Shown: one piece after another, positions 11,453-22,193 of the stretch | Layout: every line of letters begins with the position of its first letter | How positions within the stretch are numbered: the stretch's first letter is position 1 | Source of the DNA: Sistotremastrum niveocremeum HHB9708 | Taxonomy: Eukaryota; Basidiomycota; Agaricomycetes; Sistotremastrales; Sistotremastraceae | Direction: 5' to 3' | Assembly (NCBI GenBank): GCA_001630475.1 | Contig: KV419439.1 | Location: 5,100 to 45,120 of the forward strand | Length of the DNA stretch: 40,021 nucleotides | Position numbers and translations under genes: made by a program | The notes under the pieces: model-generated | Database searches by the model: none | The model's input: the letters and a program-made list of their open reading frames with translations, nothing else | What the model was told of the DNA's origin: nothing

Positions 11453-12245
11453 TCTATCTTGTATCGTCTTCTTGCATTTGACTTCTTGAGTTCGACTTCT
11501 GATGATGTGTGTAGAGGTATGATGTAGTGCATCTTTCGTGTTTTTGTTACAGTGCGGATACCAGTAAGTGGTGGATATTAATCATAGCAACAATAATGAT
11601 TCTGCGATGAGAATAATCAGAACTAGTTCCAAAGGAATGGAGAGAAAAGAGAAAGTTGTCATATCTGGCCTTGAAGATATCCGCATGACGCAGGAGAGGT
11701 AAACCAAAGCTGGTTACTCCAACTCCTGGTATCGGACGCAAGATTGCGCATCCACTGGGAATAATCATACGATGGTAAGAAGGACGTTAGCTCACCTATA
11801 GCGAGCGACGTTAAGGATGCGTCCTTCGAAAGTACATGGATCACGCGAGTGGACTGATCAATCTAGCTCGAGAATTAGAGCGCGTACGAAAGAGAATAGA
11901 ACAGAGACGCACTTGATCAGTGAAGGCTGGGGGTTGCTTCTCGTGTACCCGACGTAAATGATGAAAGGGATCCAGCCATAGTGGAGAACAGTCTATAGCC
12001 ATTCAATACGCTTTCAAGCCCAATTTTCGCGAGGATTTCTCACTCTTCCAAGGTCAATAGCCTTGATAATTCTTTCCTGTATTCAAAATATAAGCTCATC
12101 CGCCCGATAACGAGCAAAAACACGAACCTTTGTCTCCTCTGATGGCATGGCGGGTACAACGAAGATTTGTCGGTATTTGCCGTTTTCGACGAAAACTCAA
12201 AACATTTCTGACCTATACACCATCGGCAAGTAGCTCACCTTCGCT
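11453..12245. other. intergenic between RNF220-like and eIF3f genes
   Basis: Holds the 3' end of the RNF220-like transcript and the promoter of eIF3f. Two short open stretches on the minus strand (11547-11844) lack any recognisable motif. Nothing else seen. Confidence 0.5.
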
Positions 12246-13332
12246 ATGCCACTAGGTAGCTCCTCGTCCGCGATATATCTCCAGACTTCAGCTCTGGGAT
12301 CCTCTGCTAACCCCGGGTATGTGCCTCCAAAAATTCTCATTTCGGTTCGAAGGTTGACGAAAAACTAGACGTGCGCTGCCCACGGTTACGGTTCACCCTG
12401 TTGCTTTATTCTCAATCTTGGATCATTTCCTGAGACGCACGGATAGCCAAGACAGAGTCATTGGGACGCTGATTGGGACGAGGAATGAGAATGAGGTGGA
12501 AGTCAGGAATTGTTTTGCAGTCTTGCACTCTGAGACGAGCGAGCAAGTCGCTGTGGACATTGAGTATCACCACTCCATGTTCGAACTGCACCATCGCGTC
12601 AACCCCAAGGAGGTCATTGTAGGATGGTGAGTGTCTTCCCGCTCCTTCCTGTCGCCAGAGTTCAACAATGCTTTGCGCAAAGGTACTCGACTGGGTCAAA
12701 TCTTAACACATATTCCGCCCTCATCCAAAATTTCTATTCTCAAGAAACTGCACCCCATCAGGCTGTCCACCTTGCAATGGAGACTGGGTTACAGGAAGGC
12801 ACCCAAGTCGGCGTCAAAGCCTACGTGAGGTACGACTACCCTTTCACCGCTCCCGAAACCCTAGTCACACAAAGTCTAGTTCACCACTGGGCGTATATCC
12901 CAAAGCCGAAAATTGTGTATTCATTCCTATTCCACTCGAACTTCGCTTCCGCGAAGCCGAACGCAGCACTCGTGAGTCCACCCTTTTTCGACCCAACTCC
13001 ACGAGAATAACATGTTCTTTTTAGTCGACCTTCTGACTTCCCCACACTCACCATTAGCACCCTTGACCGACCTCGATGTCCTCTCAGAAACCCTCCAATC
13101 CGTCTCAGCCATGATTGACAGAGTCCTGGCTTACGTTCGCTCGGTCCTCGCAGGAGAAGTGGAAGGCGATGCAGCTGTGGGACGATACCTCCTCGACACC
13201 CTTAACACGAGCGTCAAGGGAATGGACTCTGGCCTCAACTCCCATCTCCAGGATACGCTTATGGTTTCATATCTCGCGAACCTCGTCAGATCGCAAGTGG
13301 AGGTTTCTTCGCGGTTGGCACTCGTGACATAA
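12246..13332 (+). CDS. EIF3F: translation initiation factor eIF3 subunit f
   Basis: Predicted 291-aa eIF3f. Exons: 12246-12316, 12369-12626, 12683-12829, 12880-12971, 13025-13332. It is a non-catalytic MPN-domain subunit of the eIF3 complex, acting in the cytoplasm in 43S pre-initiation complex assembly. The MPN domain begins at about residue 25 ([21 protein letters not shown]) and includes [29 protein letters not shown] and [10 protein letters not shown]. The metal-binding HxHP of active JAMM proteases is replaced by YSTGSN, as is usual for eIF3f. The [16 protein letters not shown] junction is recovered only with donor 12830 and acceptor 12879. The C-terminal helices ([24 protein letters not shown]) are typical. 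The N-terminus [16 protein letters not shown] supports the chosen start. It converges on ureF, with 107 bp between stop codons. Confidence 0.95.
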
Positions 13333-13439
13333 GACGAGCCGCGATTTTGGGAGGAAGTCAAAATTGGCTGGCCGGTGAGGATGGAGATTGGCCGTGGGTA
13401 TAGCCATGTTTCCCTGGTGGATGGGCGAGGTGTGCGTTT

Positions 13440-14407
13440 TCAGCTGTTGAAGATGCGGGAATGGAGGAGGTCGTGTCGTGCGCCTAATATTTCGCCTAGT
13501 GGCCAGGTTGTCGCTGGACCATCATCGTCTTCATATGGTGTAGACCGTTCTTCATCGTTGATGTTTTTACTCTTGGCAGAGGCTTGCGTTCGAATATGAC
13601 TTGTCTGCTTCAGGGCAGAATCACAAAGTGGCTTTATGACGTGCAAGAGAAGTTGCTGGGATGCGTATGGTCCGATTGTGTTCATTCGAATTGCTGCTGA
13701 GATTAGGGAGCGTGCCTGGAGGAAGAGGTGGAGGTATTGCGAGCGCTCTGGATTGTGGCCTCAAAACACGAACAGAACGACGAGATAGAATTTAACTCAC
13801 CCAGTGACAGACCAAGAGCTGCGGTCAAAATTCCCCAACAAATTGGAAGATGTCCAGGAGTGTCAGACGCACGGATTCTGAGCTTCATATCGTCGATCAA
13901 CGTCAAGAATGTATCTTGCGCCGTCGAATCTTTGGTGTCGATGGCAGGTAACGCGACAAGAGATGGCTTCGTAAACCCCTTGCTATATAGCGTTAACAAT
14001 GCAACGCCTTGTGCTTGTGAAGCACGTCGAGCAACATGATTCAGCATCATGCATTCATACAGCTCGTCCAGCTCCAGCAAGGCTTTCTCGACCTCTTCAA
14101 CGAGCTCTACAGGGGGCGGCCCAGAAGCGATCTCATCGCGGAGACGCGAGACAGTGATATGGGCATCAGAGACGAATGGAAGTGCTGTATGAGCATACGT
14201 GAATAAACTATCACGGATGAAGTTGACCGTCCCGTCTGTTTTGGACAATCTCGGTATCGGGGTTTCTGTGTCTTTGGTCGCGGTATCGAGGCCTAAGAAG
14301 CCGTGTTTCACGAATGATTCTAGACCTGACGATGAGACGAATGATCCTGTTGGAAGATTGCCGTCTGAAAGTAACAGGAGCAGGTATTCATCTTGGGACA
14401 AGTCCAT
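13440..14407 (-). CDS. ureF: urease accessory protein UreF
   Basis: Predicted 304-aa UreF. Exons: 14407-13801 and 13747-13440. It is an accessory protein that, with UreD/UreH and UreG, delivers nickel to apo-urease in the cytosol. The N-terminal signature YLLLLLSDGNLPTGSF followed by SSGLESFVKHGF (residues 8-36), the ARRASQAQGVALL helix, PICWGILTAALGLSL, RSQYLHLFLQARSLISAAIR and MNTIGPYASQQLLLH all match the family. The end TTWPLGEILGARHDLLHSRIFNS is characteristic of fungal UreF. The acceptor at 13748 is preferred because it restores LSLERSQYLH. A fungus-style polar insert (residues ~255-280) lies before the end. No other urease gene is in the window. Confidence 0.95.
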
Positions 14408-14810
14408 CGTGGCAGCGGAAGCTAAGGAGAGTTCGGCTATTCACACCAAATGCGCAATACATCTACATGCACTGGCCCGGGATATGAATGAACGTAATCA
14501 GTCACCAGGAAATTAAGTATCTTTCATTTGCTGTCTACTGCTATACATAGGTACGCAGGGAATAATCCAGTAGCAAGCCCGCAGAGCTGCTGAAATTCGT
14601 ATCCCTGCGGCGACCTTGACTTAATCTCTTCAAAGGCAATGCGAAGCATAGTCAGAGTAGCCGGGTTGGAGGAAATTTGGAGTTGCTCGTCTGATCTGGC
14701 TATTATCGCCACTCGTGAAGTGGCTATCTCCAGAATCCGTCCTGAGTAAATTGGAAGGCACATAATAGAGCTTGACTCACATCGACGGGTGAGAAACAAT
14801 AATTGTGTTT
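14408..14810. other. intergenic between NDUFB9 and ureF
   Basis: Contains the 3' region of the NDUFB9 transcript and the ureF promoter. A 91-codon open stretch on the minus strand (14524-14799) overlaps this space; its product has no recognisable motif and I do not call it. Confidence 0.45.
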
Positions 14811-15505
14811 CTAATGACCGGCTACATGGCCAGTTTCTCTATCATGCAGGTATTGAGAAATTCCGTCGAGCTCTCCGCTTTTGGTCTTCAGGAAGTCAAG
14901 GAAGGGTTGGACGTCTTGTCCTGCTGACTCGACCATCTCGACCACCTCCTTGGTGGGGTGATACGCTTCTCCGTGGATATGATCATAGATTGGGCCCATA
15001 GGCGGCTGATGATAGGTTTGTGAGTGATCGTTGTGGCCGATATGAGCGACCGGATGCATACCGCGACTGCACGCTCCCTGCGAGTTACAAGTCAGCATTT
15101 TTTGGTGCTTTTGCATTTATTCTACACACCATTTTGTACCGCCAGGGAACCCGGGGACTTGATTGGGATGATTGAGTTAAATCACGGAGACAAGCTACAC
15201 TGACCACCTACCAATGTAAGGATCCGGATGGGCTGTCTTAGCGATATATTCCTCGGCCTTGGACAGTATGATGGATAATGATCTCGGGTCCTGAATATTC
15301 CTCGAACAAATCTAAATCGCCTGAGTCAAACGCTATAGCATGAGTAAACTCACCGGTTCCGCTCAAACTCTGCCCGAATCTCCAACGCTCTTCGTCTCCA
15401 AATATCTCGCCTCACGACCCAATTAAGTTCATTGACGAGAAATCTTTTGTATAGTGACTTGACGTATGACCTATGCGCTGCTGTGAATGGAGATACAGCC
15501 GCCAT
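14811..15505 (-). CDS. NDUFB9: NADH dehydrogenase (complex I) LYR subunit, NDUFB9/B22 type
   Basis: Predicted 179-aa protein. Exons: 15505-15354, 15300-15212, 15157-15126, 15077-14811. It is a mitochondrial inner-membrane complex I accessory subunit of the LYR family. The N-terminal LYR domain is clear: FTAAHRSYVKSLYKRFLVNELNW, VVRRDIWRRRALEIRAEFERNR, then NIQDPRSLSIILSKAEEYIAKTAHPDPYI and PGGTKW (residues ~5-91). The start at 15505 places the LYR helix at the very N-terminus, as in the family. The last exon adds about 88 residues rich in His and Gly (HPVAHIGHNDH, QPPMGPIYDHIHGEAYHP) that I do not recognise. Its junction is less certain: a donor at 15125 (GTAGAA) is needed to enter this frame. 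It shares a 73-bp divergent promoter with RRN3. Confidence 0.88.
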
Positions 15506-15578
15506 CGTCACTGGCGCGGTCGTCGATGAGCGGCTCGGAGTTTCAAATAAATTCTTGCACGGCTCCGAGTTGACGAGA
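15506..15578. promoter_or_regulatory. 73-bp divergent promoter / overlapping 5' leaders of NDUFB9 and RRN3
   Basis: Only 73 bp separate the NDUFB9 start codon (15505, minus) from the RRN3 start codon (15579, plus). It contains an AT-rich patch (TTTCAAATAAATTC, near 15541). With normal leader lengths, at least one transcript must start inside or beyond the other gene's first exon. Confidence 0.6.
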
Positions 15579-18069
15579 ATGAACCCACATTCCGTACGTT
15601 CGCAGTACAACCAGAGACCTCCGAGGACAGGCTCTCTGCCTCCTTCTAGTCGACCCATGAACATTCACAAACCATCCGACCCAATTTTGCTCAATAAACC
15701 GTCCAAGGAGACAAACGATGTCCCTTTGAAGAGCAAAGATGTCAACATCCCCACAAGACCCATCGCTTCCAATTCGCGTATCAGACGAGACAGTGGATAC
15801 CGAAAGGACATGTATCTCGCCTTTGTACACAATGCATTGCAGCAAAAGCTCAAGGTGTGTGATGTGAAATTTGTCGCGTGCCACCGCGTCTGAACATGCG
15901 TGTAGGGAGCGTCAGAACCTTTCGACGAGCTCGTCAGTCAGTTTGACTCGAGAAAACTCGGAACGGATGACGGTGCTACTATTTCACAACTTCGGTCATG
16001 GATATCAGCCCTTAGCCACGTCGTATCGCAACTGGAGCCTGCTCATTCCACACTTGTAGATGCTATCTTGGGCATCCCGTGGACGCTTCTAGACGCAGCA
16101 TTTGTCAAATCATACATATCGTTTATCGGGATGCTAGTCAGCGCACGGCCTGAGTACCTGGTGCCAGTCCTGACAAGGACTGCCCAAGGACTAACTCATC
16201 GTCCGTATTTCCATTTTACCCCCTACTTCTCTTTTTGACGTGGCTTATAGAATCCGGTTTTAAATCTCTGTTGACGAACATCCCGGAGAGCTCAACAAAT
16301 CCGTTAACCCGTGGCACGGTCTACGATCGCCATCATTCCCTTCTTCAACATCTTCTCTCCCTCATCCCTACGCTGCCTTCATCTCTTCAGCCACTCCTCA
16401 TTCGCAACTTCCCCCACAAGCGACTACCGAAATCGTCACAAGTGACATTTATACGAAACCTCTTACGCATAGCAGATTACTGCCCCAGTCTCTCGGATAA
16501 GATCATTGGAACTATTGTTGAACGGGCTATTCAAATAGACGTACGTGTATTATTCGCTCATACCCACGCCTTTCTTAATCTGCAATCTTCCAGGTTGAAA
16601 TTCAGATAGACTTGGATGAACTAGAAGAATTTCAAGCGGAGAACAATGCTGAAGTAATAGATATGGATCCATTCGAAAATCCAGTCGATGCACCCGACGA
16701 CGACGACGAAGATTCAGAAGGCGAGGATGGCGAGGACGAAACTGGGTTCAGTGATATCTCATCCGATGCTGGAGAAAGCACCGGCGACGTTCAGGATGTG
16801 ACAGAGCAACCGCCCGACGTCGCCCACATCAGCAGTATGGCTCAGAAACTAGATGCTATTCTAAAACTGCTTCTTCAACACTTCGAAGAAATCAGGCTGC
16901 CGCGACCACCAACGCCTCCTGAAGGATCTCGAACACCATCCGGTATGCCCGGTTTCCTGCCCCCAGAAGAGAGACACGAGATTCGCGTGCGCCAGTTCTA
17001 CACCCTCCTATCAATATTCGACTCCACTATAATCAAAACACTTAAATCTCGATATACCCAATTTCTGCTTTTCTGGTTCACCTCCTTAGACCCCCAATTT
17101 GTAGACCTCTTCGAAGGCCTCCTGGTTTCCAAAGCTTTAGTGGAGGAAGCCCAACCTGCCATCATTCGTGTCGCAGCCGCCAGTTATATCGGAAGCTTCG
17201 TCAGCCGATCGACGTGTGTCGATCAACAGAGTGCTCGACAGGTTGTCCACTATCTCTGTCTCTTTTTGGGCGATTACGCTCGATCGATCCCGCCTGGGAC
17301 TCAGATCAACCCTGCCCAGCATGGCGTGTTCTATGCTGTCGCCCAGTCCTTATTCTTGATATTCTGTTTTCGATGGCGCGACTTCCATGTGGGAGATGCC
17401 AAAGATGATCTCGAATTTGAACTGGGTTTCGAACAGTCATTTGGAGACTCCAAACCAAAGGCTTGGATTTCGGATTTAGACGTTGTCCAACAAATCGTCC
17501 ATTCACAGCTCAATCCTTTAAAGGTATGTCTCTTATGTTCTCCACTAACAGCCCGCATACTTAATGAGGAACAGTTTTGCTCTGTTAACGTCGTCAAGCA
17601 ATTCGCACGAGTAGCAAACAAAACTGGCTTCTTATACGTTCATCCTATATTGGAAATGAACAAACGTATGGAGTATTCAACCTTGCAATCCCGCCAAGCT
17701 GTGTCGACCAAGCGTACCGCTGTAGTCAACGCACAGGCCCTCTCAACTACGGACCTGAACACATTCTTTCCTTTCGACCCGTTCCATCTACCACTTTCGC
17801 GGAGCTACATTGAGCCGATATACCGTGAATGGCAATCGGTTGAGTTGCAGGGCAGTGATGATGAAGACGAGTACGATGATGAGGCCGACGACGACGAGGA
17901 GGCCGACCAGGATGAGGATGAGGATGATGCGAGGACCGAGACGGAGGGTATACACATACGACGTGCAAGTCCTGGCTCCAAGGACGATGTGGATGAGGGC
18001 CTTGGGCGATCTTTCGAGGGCATGAGCATAAGCCCGGTGCGCCCTCCATGGCCAACGTCGTCTTTTTAG
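15579..18069 (+). CDS. RRN3: RNA polymerase I-specific initiation factor RRN3 (TIF-IA)
   Basis: Predicted 761-aa RRN3. Exons: 15579-15854, 15906-16200, 16251-16540, 16594-17523, 17575-18069. RRN3 bridges Pol I to the core factor on rDNA promoters in the nucleolus, and its phosphorylation couples rRNA synthesis to growth. Family marks include DRHHSLLQHLLSLIPTLPSS, IRNFPHKRLPKSSQVTFIRNLL, the RPPTPPEG and RHEIRVRQFYTLLSIFD segments, ASYIGSFVSRS, and LNPLK-FCSVNVVKQFARVANKTGFLYVHPI, the last recovered only when the 51-nt intron 17524-17574 is removed. That intron is a multiple of three without stops, so its retention would give a longer product. Acidic loops lie at residues ~321-336 and ~691-716, as in other RRN3 proteins. 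The start at 15579 gives MNPHSVRSQYNQRPPR. Confidence 0.95.
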
Positions 18070-18595
18070 ACGAAGGTCGGGGCTTGGTGAACGAAGAGGC
18101 CGGGGGCGAGTTTGGCAGGTGCTGTAGGATATCTTGTCTTGGGTCGTCTGCTGTTTGACTCTCTCTCTTCATTGTTGTTCGCTTTGTTAGATACAGTAAA
18201 TGGATTTGTATTTCTGTGGTTAGTAGTCTAGGATTATAGTAATCGAACCTATGGATATGTTGCCAGAGCGCGGGTCAACCGTTGATCGACGCGAGGCTCT
18301 TAGTAGAAAATACAGTGTCTTCTTCGATTTTGACCTTCATTTCACTCGACCCCTGCGGCCTAGACTTTGAGTCATATAGGGAGCTCGAGTTCTGGAATTC
18401 CTTGGGGTTGCAATTCTCGAATCGTACGTTTCAAGATTTCGTGGCAAGCCGCAATATTTCACACTTCGATCTTCCCAAGAAACAATTCATATGTAACCAA
18501 GTATGAGAAGGCCTAGGATACACAAGTGACATGACCGAGGTGTCTCGTAAGATTGATTACAAGTAGACGTCGCTAGTGAAGGTCCATATCCGTGT
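18070..18595. other. intergenic, convergent 3' regions
   Basis: Lies between RRN3 (plus) and the oxygenase-like gene (minus). One 74-codon open stretch at 18282-18506 has no recognisable motif. Nothing else seen. Confidence 0.5.
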
Positions 18596-19733
18596 TCAGG
18601 CCACCACAGTCGGTGCTTGGGCATCCAACCAATTCTTGAAATGTCCCCTCGTGTCGGTTGAGACTCGCTCGACAGGATCAGTCATCTGCTTCATACTTTC
18701 CTGAAGAAAATTCGACTGCTCTCTAATGAACCTATCCATCTCCTCAACCAGGTGCTGAGAGTCGCTAGTCTGAACGAACTTCGTCGCACGTTCGGCCAGC
18801 AATTTCAGGCGATAGTCGAGCCATTGTTTGTGGAGGACTGGGACTTCGCTGACAGTACGAACAGTGTTCAAACGGCAGCTATCGGTTTGCAATGGGTCTG
18901 ATGGCCTGTAGGATGTGACCATAGAAAGACGTTCCTGGCTTGCTGATGTCGGTGAGACCGCGTGATCGAGTAATCCTCCTTGGAGGATCATGGCGTGTCC
19001 TATCGGAGGAAGTGGGCACACTAGATTCGTGCCATCTGCTTTCCGAATGAAAGTGTTTCCGCCTTTGAAAGTCGAAGTTTCGCTAAGCATCAAGATACAG
19101 ACAAACTGTGGGAAACTCGGTAAGGGTTCATTTCACGTTGCGCAACGCATGAAACTCAATCCTTACGGGATAAGAATCTTTGTGCCAGTTGGGAACTTTG
19201 TATACGGTGGGCTCAATTTCTGCATCAACTGCAAGATTCCCCTCAGCACTTGGCATATCTGGTTCGGCTTTCAGTCCAGCCCAACCTCGAGGGCCCAGCT
19301 GAATGTTGCTAATGATAACACGGAGCTCGTCAACTAAACAATTTGCTGGACATGAAGGTATAACTCACGTATGTCCGATTTCGTAATTATAGACGATAGT
19401 AATAGGGATGCCTGCCATCTGATTTACCCTCTCCTTCACAGCATCATGAGTCCAGGCATTATAAGTGAAACGAGCTTTGTCGGGACAATGACCCCGGACG
19501 ACACAGGGGTTGTTATCGTCGCTGAACATATGATTGGCCAAAGTTTCATGGTCCACAATTTCTGCGCGAATGCGACGGACAGCCTCTGGCGTGAACAGAG
19601 GGAATGGTTTACTAGCCGCAATAGGCGAATATGCCGTGGGCTCAAAACCTAGGTCGGAGAGGAGAATGAACCCGGGGTCATCGACCAGAGGTTCGAGGTG
19701 GATCTCAGGGATGAAGGAACTCGTGTTAGACAT
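18596..19733 (-). CDS. fungal 2-oxoglutarate/Fe(II) oxygenase-like protein
   Basis: Predicted 338-aa protein. Exons: 19733-19369, 19308-19167, 19105-18596. It belongs to a widespread fungal family with a double-stranded beta-helix and a complete HxD...H...R site: His164 and Asp166 (NWHKDSYPFVC), His217 (GGLLDHAVS) and Arg228 or Arg236 (RLSMVTSYRPSDP). The upstream conserved segment NPCVVRGHCPDKARFTYNAW (around residues 75-95) and GPRGWAGLKAEP are also typical. The C-terminus is a helical region (residues ~250-338). Expected activity is oxidation of a small molecule or protein using O2 and 2-oxoglutarate; the substrate is unknown. The first exon has no clear targeting signal. Splice phases close exactly across all three exons. 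An upstream in-frame ATG at 19835 exists but adds an unlikely leader. Confidence 0.82.
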
Positions 19734-20986
19734 CGTTGATCGTGGGTGGTTGAGTAGAGGGCAGCAGCGCGCAAAGACAAGTAATAAATAGACAAGGTCA
19801 GATATCGCGGTGTCCCGATGGGAGGATTCTCTCAATAGACCCTCAATGTTAAGCGAACAAGTGTAGCATTATGTAGACAATCACGAGGAGAACATGAGGC
19901 TGAGATGGTGGCGATCAGGTCACGAGCTTATCTTATCTGAACCTGGGGAACCATGGTCACGCTGGGAGAGCAGAGAAGTCCGCTAAGACTTGGAACCGGA
20001 GTTGAGAGGACTAGATGCATAGTCCCATCTAGAAATCTAGGGGTTCCCTGAGTTCGAGAAGGTCCAGAGCGTGTGCAGAGAAACCTGAATGACGAATGTC
20101 TCCCGCGACAAGCAAAATTATTGCGTTCCGGAGGCCATCATGTAGAACATTACGCGCTCAAGACACTCCTGTCAATCCCACGACTTTCTGTGATATGAAT
20201 GAATGGATCGTGCGGCGTGGGGAACCGGGAGGGCACCATACGGCAATCCCTGAGGCTAAGCAGAACGCAATCCATGGATCCACTTGACGCGTTCAGGGCT
20301 CCATAAGAAATACATGGCAGACATAATGCCAGCTTTAAGGATGAATGATAGTAGCTTTGACGAAAGGGAGTCGAGATTTGAGACCAGAGGACCAGAGACC
20401 TTGATGGACCGGAACCCGAAGAAGTGAAGTCGATCGTTGGATCCGGCGCTTATTATTATTTGTCGCTTCCGTACTTGTTTCTTAAGGAAAGTAGGTGTCG
20501 TCAGATAGGACCAGTGAACCTTCTGGAATTATCGGGCATGGAGCAAAATGTCGCGGTCGAGCTGCTCCTGATCCACGTGCACCGTCAAACCGGTAGGCAA
20601 TGCGCAGTGCCAGTGAACGAGCGAGGTCTCGCTGAGCCTGACAAAAATTGGCAGTCGAAGACTGAGAGACCACACCAGACGGTTCACCATATTATCACGA
20701 AGCTCTGATGTCCTTCATGAACCAACCAGCAAAAGCACGTTGTCACGAATACCTAAACGGCCACGGAAGCACCCTGATAAATAGTAGAAATAGAAAATCG
20801 TACAACTGACTAACGATATGACTCTGATCATAAATTAATCATAGAAGGCTCTCTGTGCGATTTCAAAGCTGGCATTGCACAATGAAATGAAAGATACTCG
20901 AGTAGGACCATGGCATCGTGACAGCGTTTAGGAACGAACACCGGAGCTGAAGCCGATAATCCCGAGAATGTTTTGTCTTCTCGACC
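19734..20986. other. intergenic, transition to repeat-rich half
   Basis: About 1.25 kb without a supported gene. Open stretches at 20424-20708 (plus) and 20482-20673 (minus) overlap each other and show no motif. The region includes the promoter of the oxygenase-like gene. It ends at the target duplication of the retroposon insertion. Confidence 0.45.
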
Positions 20987-20997
20987 GTGACCAACTC

Positions 20998-21151
20998 TTT
21001 ATCATGAATACAAACCCTGAACGGCATCACTCGCCTACCATCCACTCAAAGATCTTCACAATCAGAGAGCCAGGTACTAGAGGAGATGACGAACAGGGGT
21101 AGATCGGAAGCAGGGGAAATTTCCCAAAAAGAATGCTAAGGATGCTGATAC
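20998..21151. repeat. left arm of 154-bp perfect inverted repeat
   Basis: Exact reverse complement of the right arm, which is split as 21164-21254 plus 22018-22080 by the MITE. The spacer between arms is 21152-21163. Identity over the 154 bp appears complete by eye. Confidence 0.9.
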
Positions 21152-21163
21152 TGGCCGTTTTCG

Positions 21164-22080
21164 GTATCAGCATCCTTAGCATTCTTTTTGGGAAATTTCC
21201 CCTGCTTCCGATCTACCCCTGTTCGTCATCTCCTCTAGTACCTGGCTCTCTGATTAAGGATCCCCATGGGCTATATCCTAGGATAAGGATATCCCCAGAA
21301 TTTCTCGGAGGCCCATCCCCCATCCTCGGATAAAATGGCGGGGATATCCGAGATTTTCGGGGATATCCGAGCTTATCCGGATCATCCTAGGATATTAATA
21401 TATATATTATTTGTTTTAATATATATTAATTTTCGAATATATATATTATTTTCACTATTTACATATGTGTTCCCGCGATCCGATCGTGATAAAACTTGAT
21501 CAAACACGATCAACAAACGACGCGGACTGTTTTCAAACTCAGCTGTTCGTCCCCTGCCTCTCTCCAACACCACCGACCGGCCTCAAGCATCGTTTGGACC
21601 CCCTTCCTCATCAACAACCTCGCTCAGCAACCTCAAGACAGTGTGGAGACATCTAGAGAAGACTGTTAGTGGTGGAAATGGGCAGCTTGGGGATGGATTG
21701 GCTGATGGATGGCTGGATGTAGGGCTGGATGAAGGCTGCAGGCTGTGGTGAGGTCCGAAAAAATAAAATAAAATAATAAATATAATCGAAAATGTATATA
21801 TAAATGATTAAAATAATAATATATATAATATAAAATAATAAATAAAATAATAAATATATTAATATATATCCGGATATCCTCGAAAATCCAGGCCCTCCAT
21901 CCTCCATCCTCGGATGGGCCCTGTCACGGCTATCCTGTCACGCGGATATCCTGTCACACGGATAATCCCCCAGGGATAGCCGGATGGCCGTAGCCCGTGG
22001 GGAACCTTATCTCTGATTGTGAAGATCTTTGAGTGGATGGTAGGCGAGTGATGCCGTTCAGGGTTTGTATTCATGATAAA
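21164..22080. repeat. right arm of the inverted repeat, interrupted by a MITE
   Basis: The arm comprises 21164-21254 and 22018-22080 (91 + 63 = 154 bp). Removing the MITE and one copy of its 8-bp target duplication restores an exact complement of the left arm, which independently confirms the MITE borders. Confidence 0.9.
21255..22009. mobile_element. hAT-type MITE, 755 bp, non-autonomous
   Basis: Imperfect terminal inverted repeats, TAAGGATCCCCATGGGCTA at the left and TAAGGTTCCCCACGGGCTA at the right (reverse complement), match at 17 of 19 positions. They are flanked by the 8-bp direct repeat TCTCTGAT (21247-21254 and 22010-22017), the duplication length typical of the hAT superfamily. Subterminal regions are filled with GGATAT/ATATCC and GATCC-like motifs. 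The centre (about 21385-21870) is very AT-rich, with TATATA and AATAAA runs. No transposase is encoded. Confidence 0.82.
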
Positions 22081-22193
22081 TTATTACATATCTCTATTGC
22101 TTTGTACCTTAGTTAGCCGTCTACCATAGGCACCTCTGTGCCTCGAGGACGTTAATTGAATTTGTTGTTGTTGTTGTTGTTGTGACCAACTCT

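Larger units (their letters stand above)
20987..22193 (+). mobile_element. non-LTR-type retroposon fragment with inverted self-duplication, carrying a nested MITE
   Basis: The insertion is bounded by a 12-bp direct repeat, GTGACCAACTCT, at 20987-20998 and 22182-22193. The right copy directly follows a (TTG)7 tail (22162-22182), the arrangement expected of target-primed reverse transcription of a LINE or SINE on the plus strand. The element body reads from about 21164 through 22181 once the nested MITE is removed (about 255 bp). It is preceded by a perfect 154-bp inverted copy of its own 5' part (20998-21151) and a 12-nt spacer. No reverse transcriptase coding is present, so it is a short 3' fragment or a SINE-like element. 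Confidence 0.75.

Noticed and set aside
17747-18172. 141-codon His/Pro/Arg-rich minus-strand frame
   Set aside because: Shadow of the acidic GA-rich tail of RRN3; its composition is explained by the opposite strand.
21385-21870. Very AT-rich block that might be an origin or centromere core
   Set aside because: It is the interior of a MITE whose ends and target duplication are clear.
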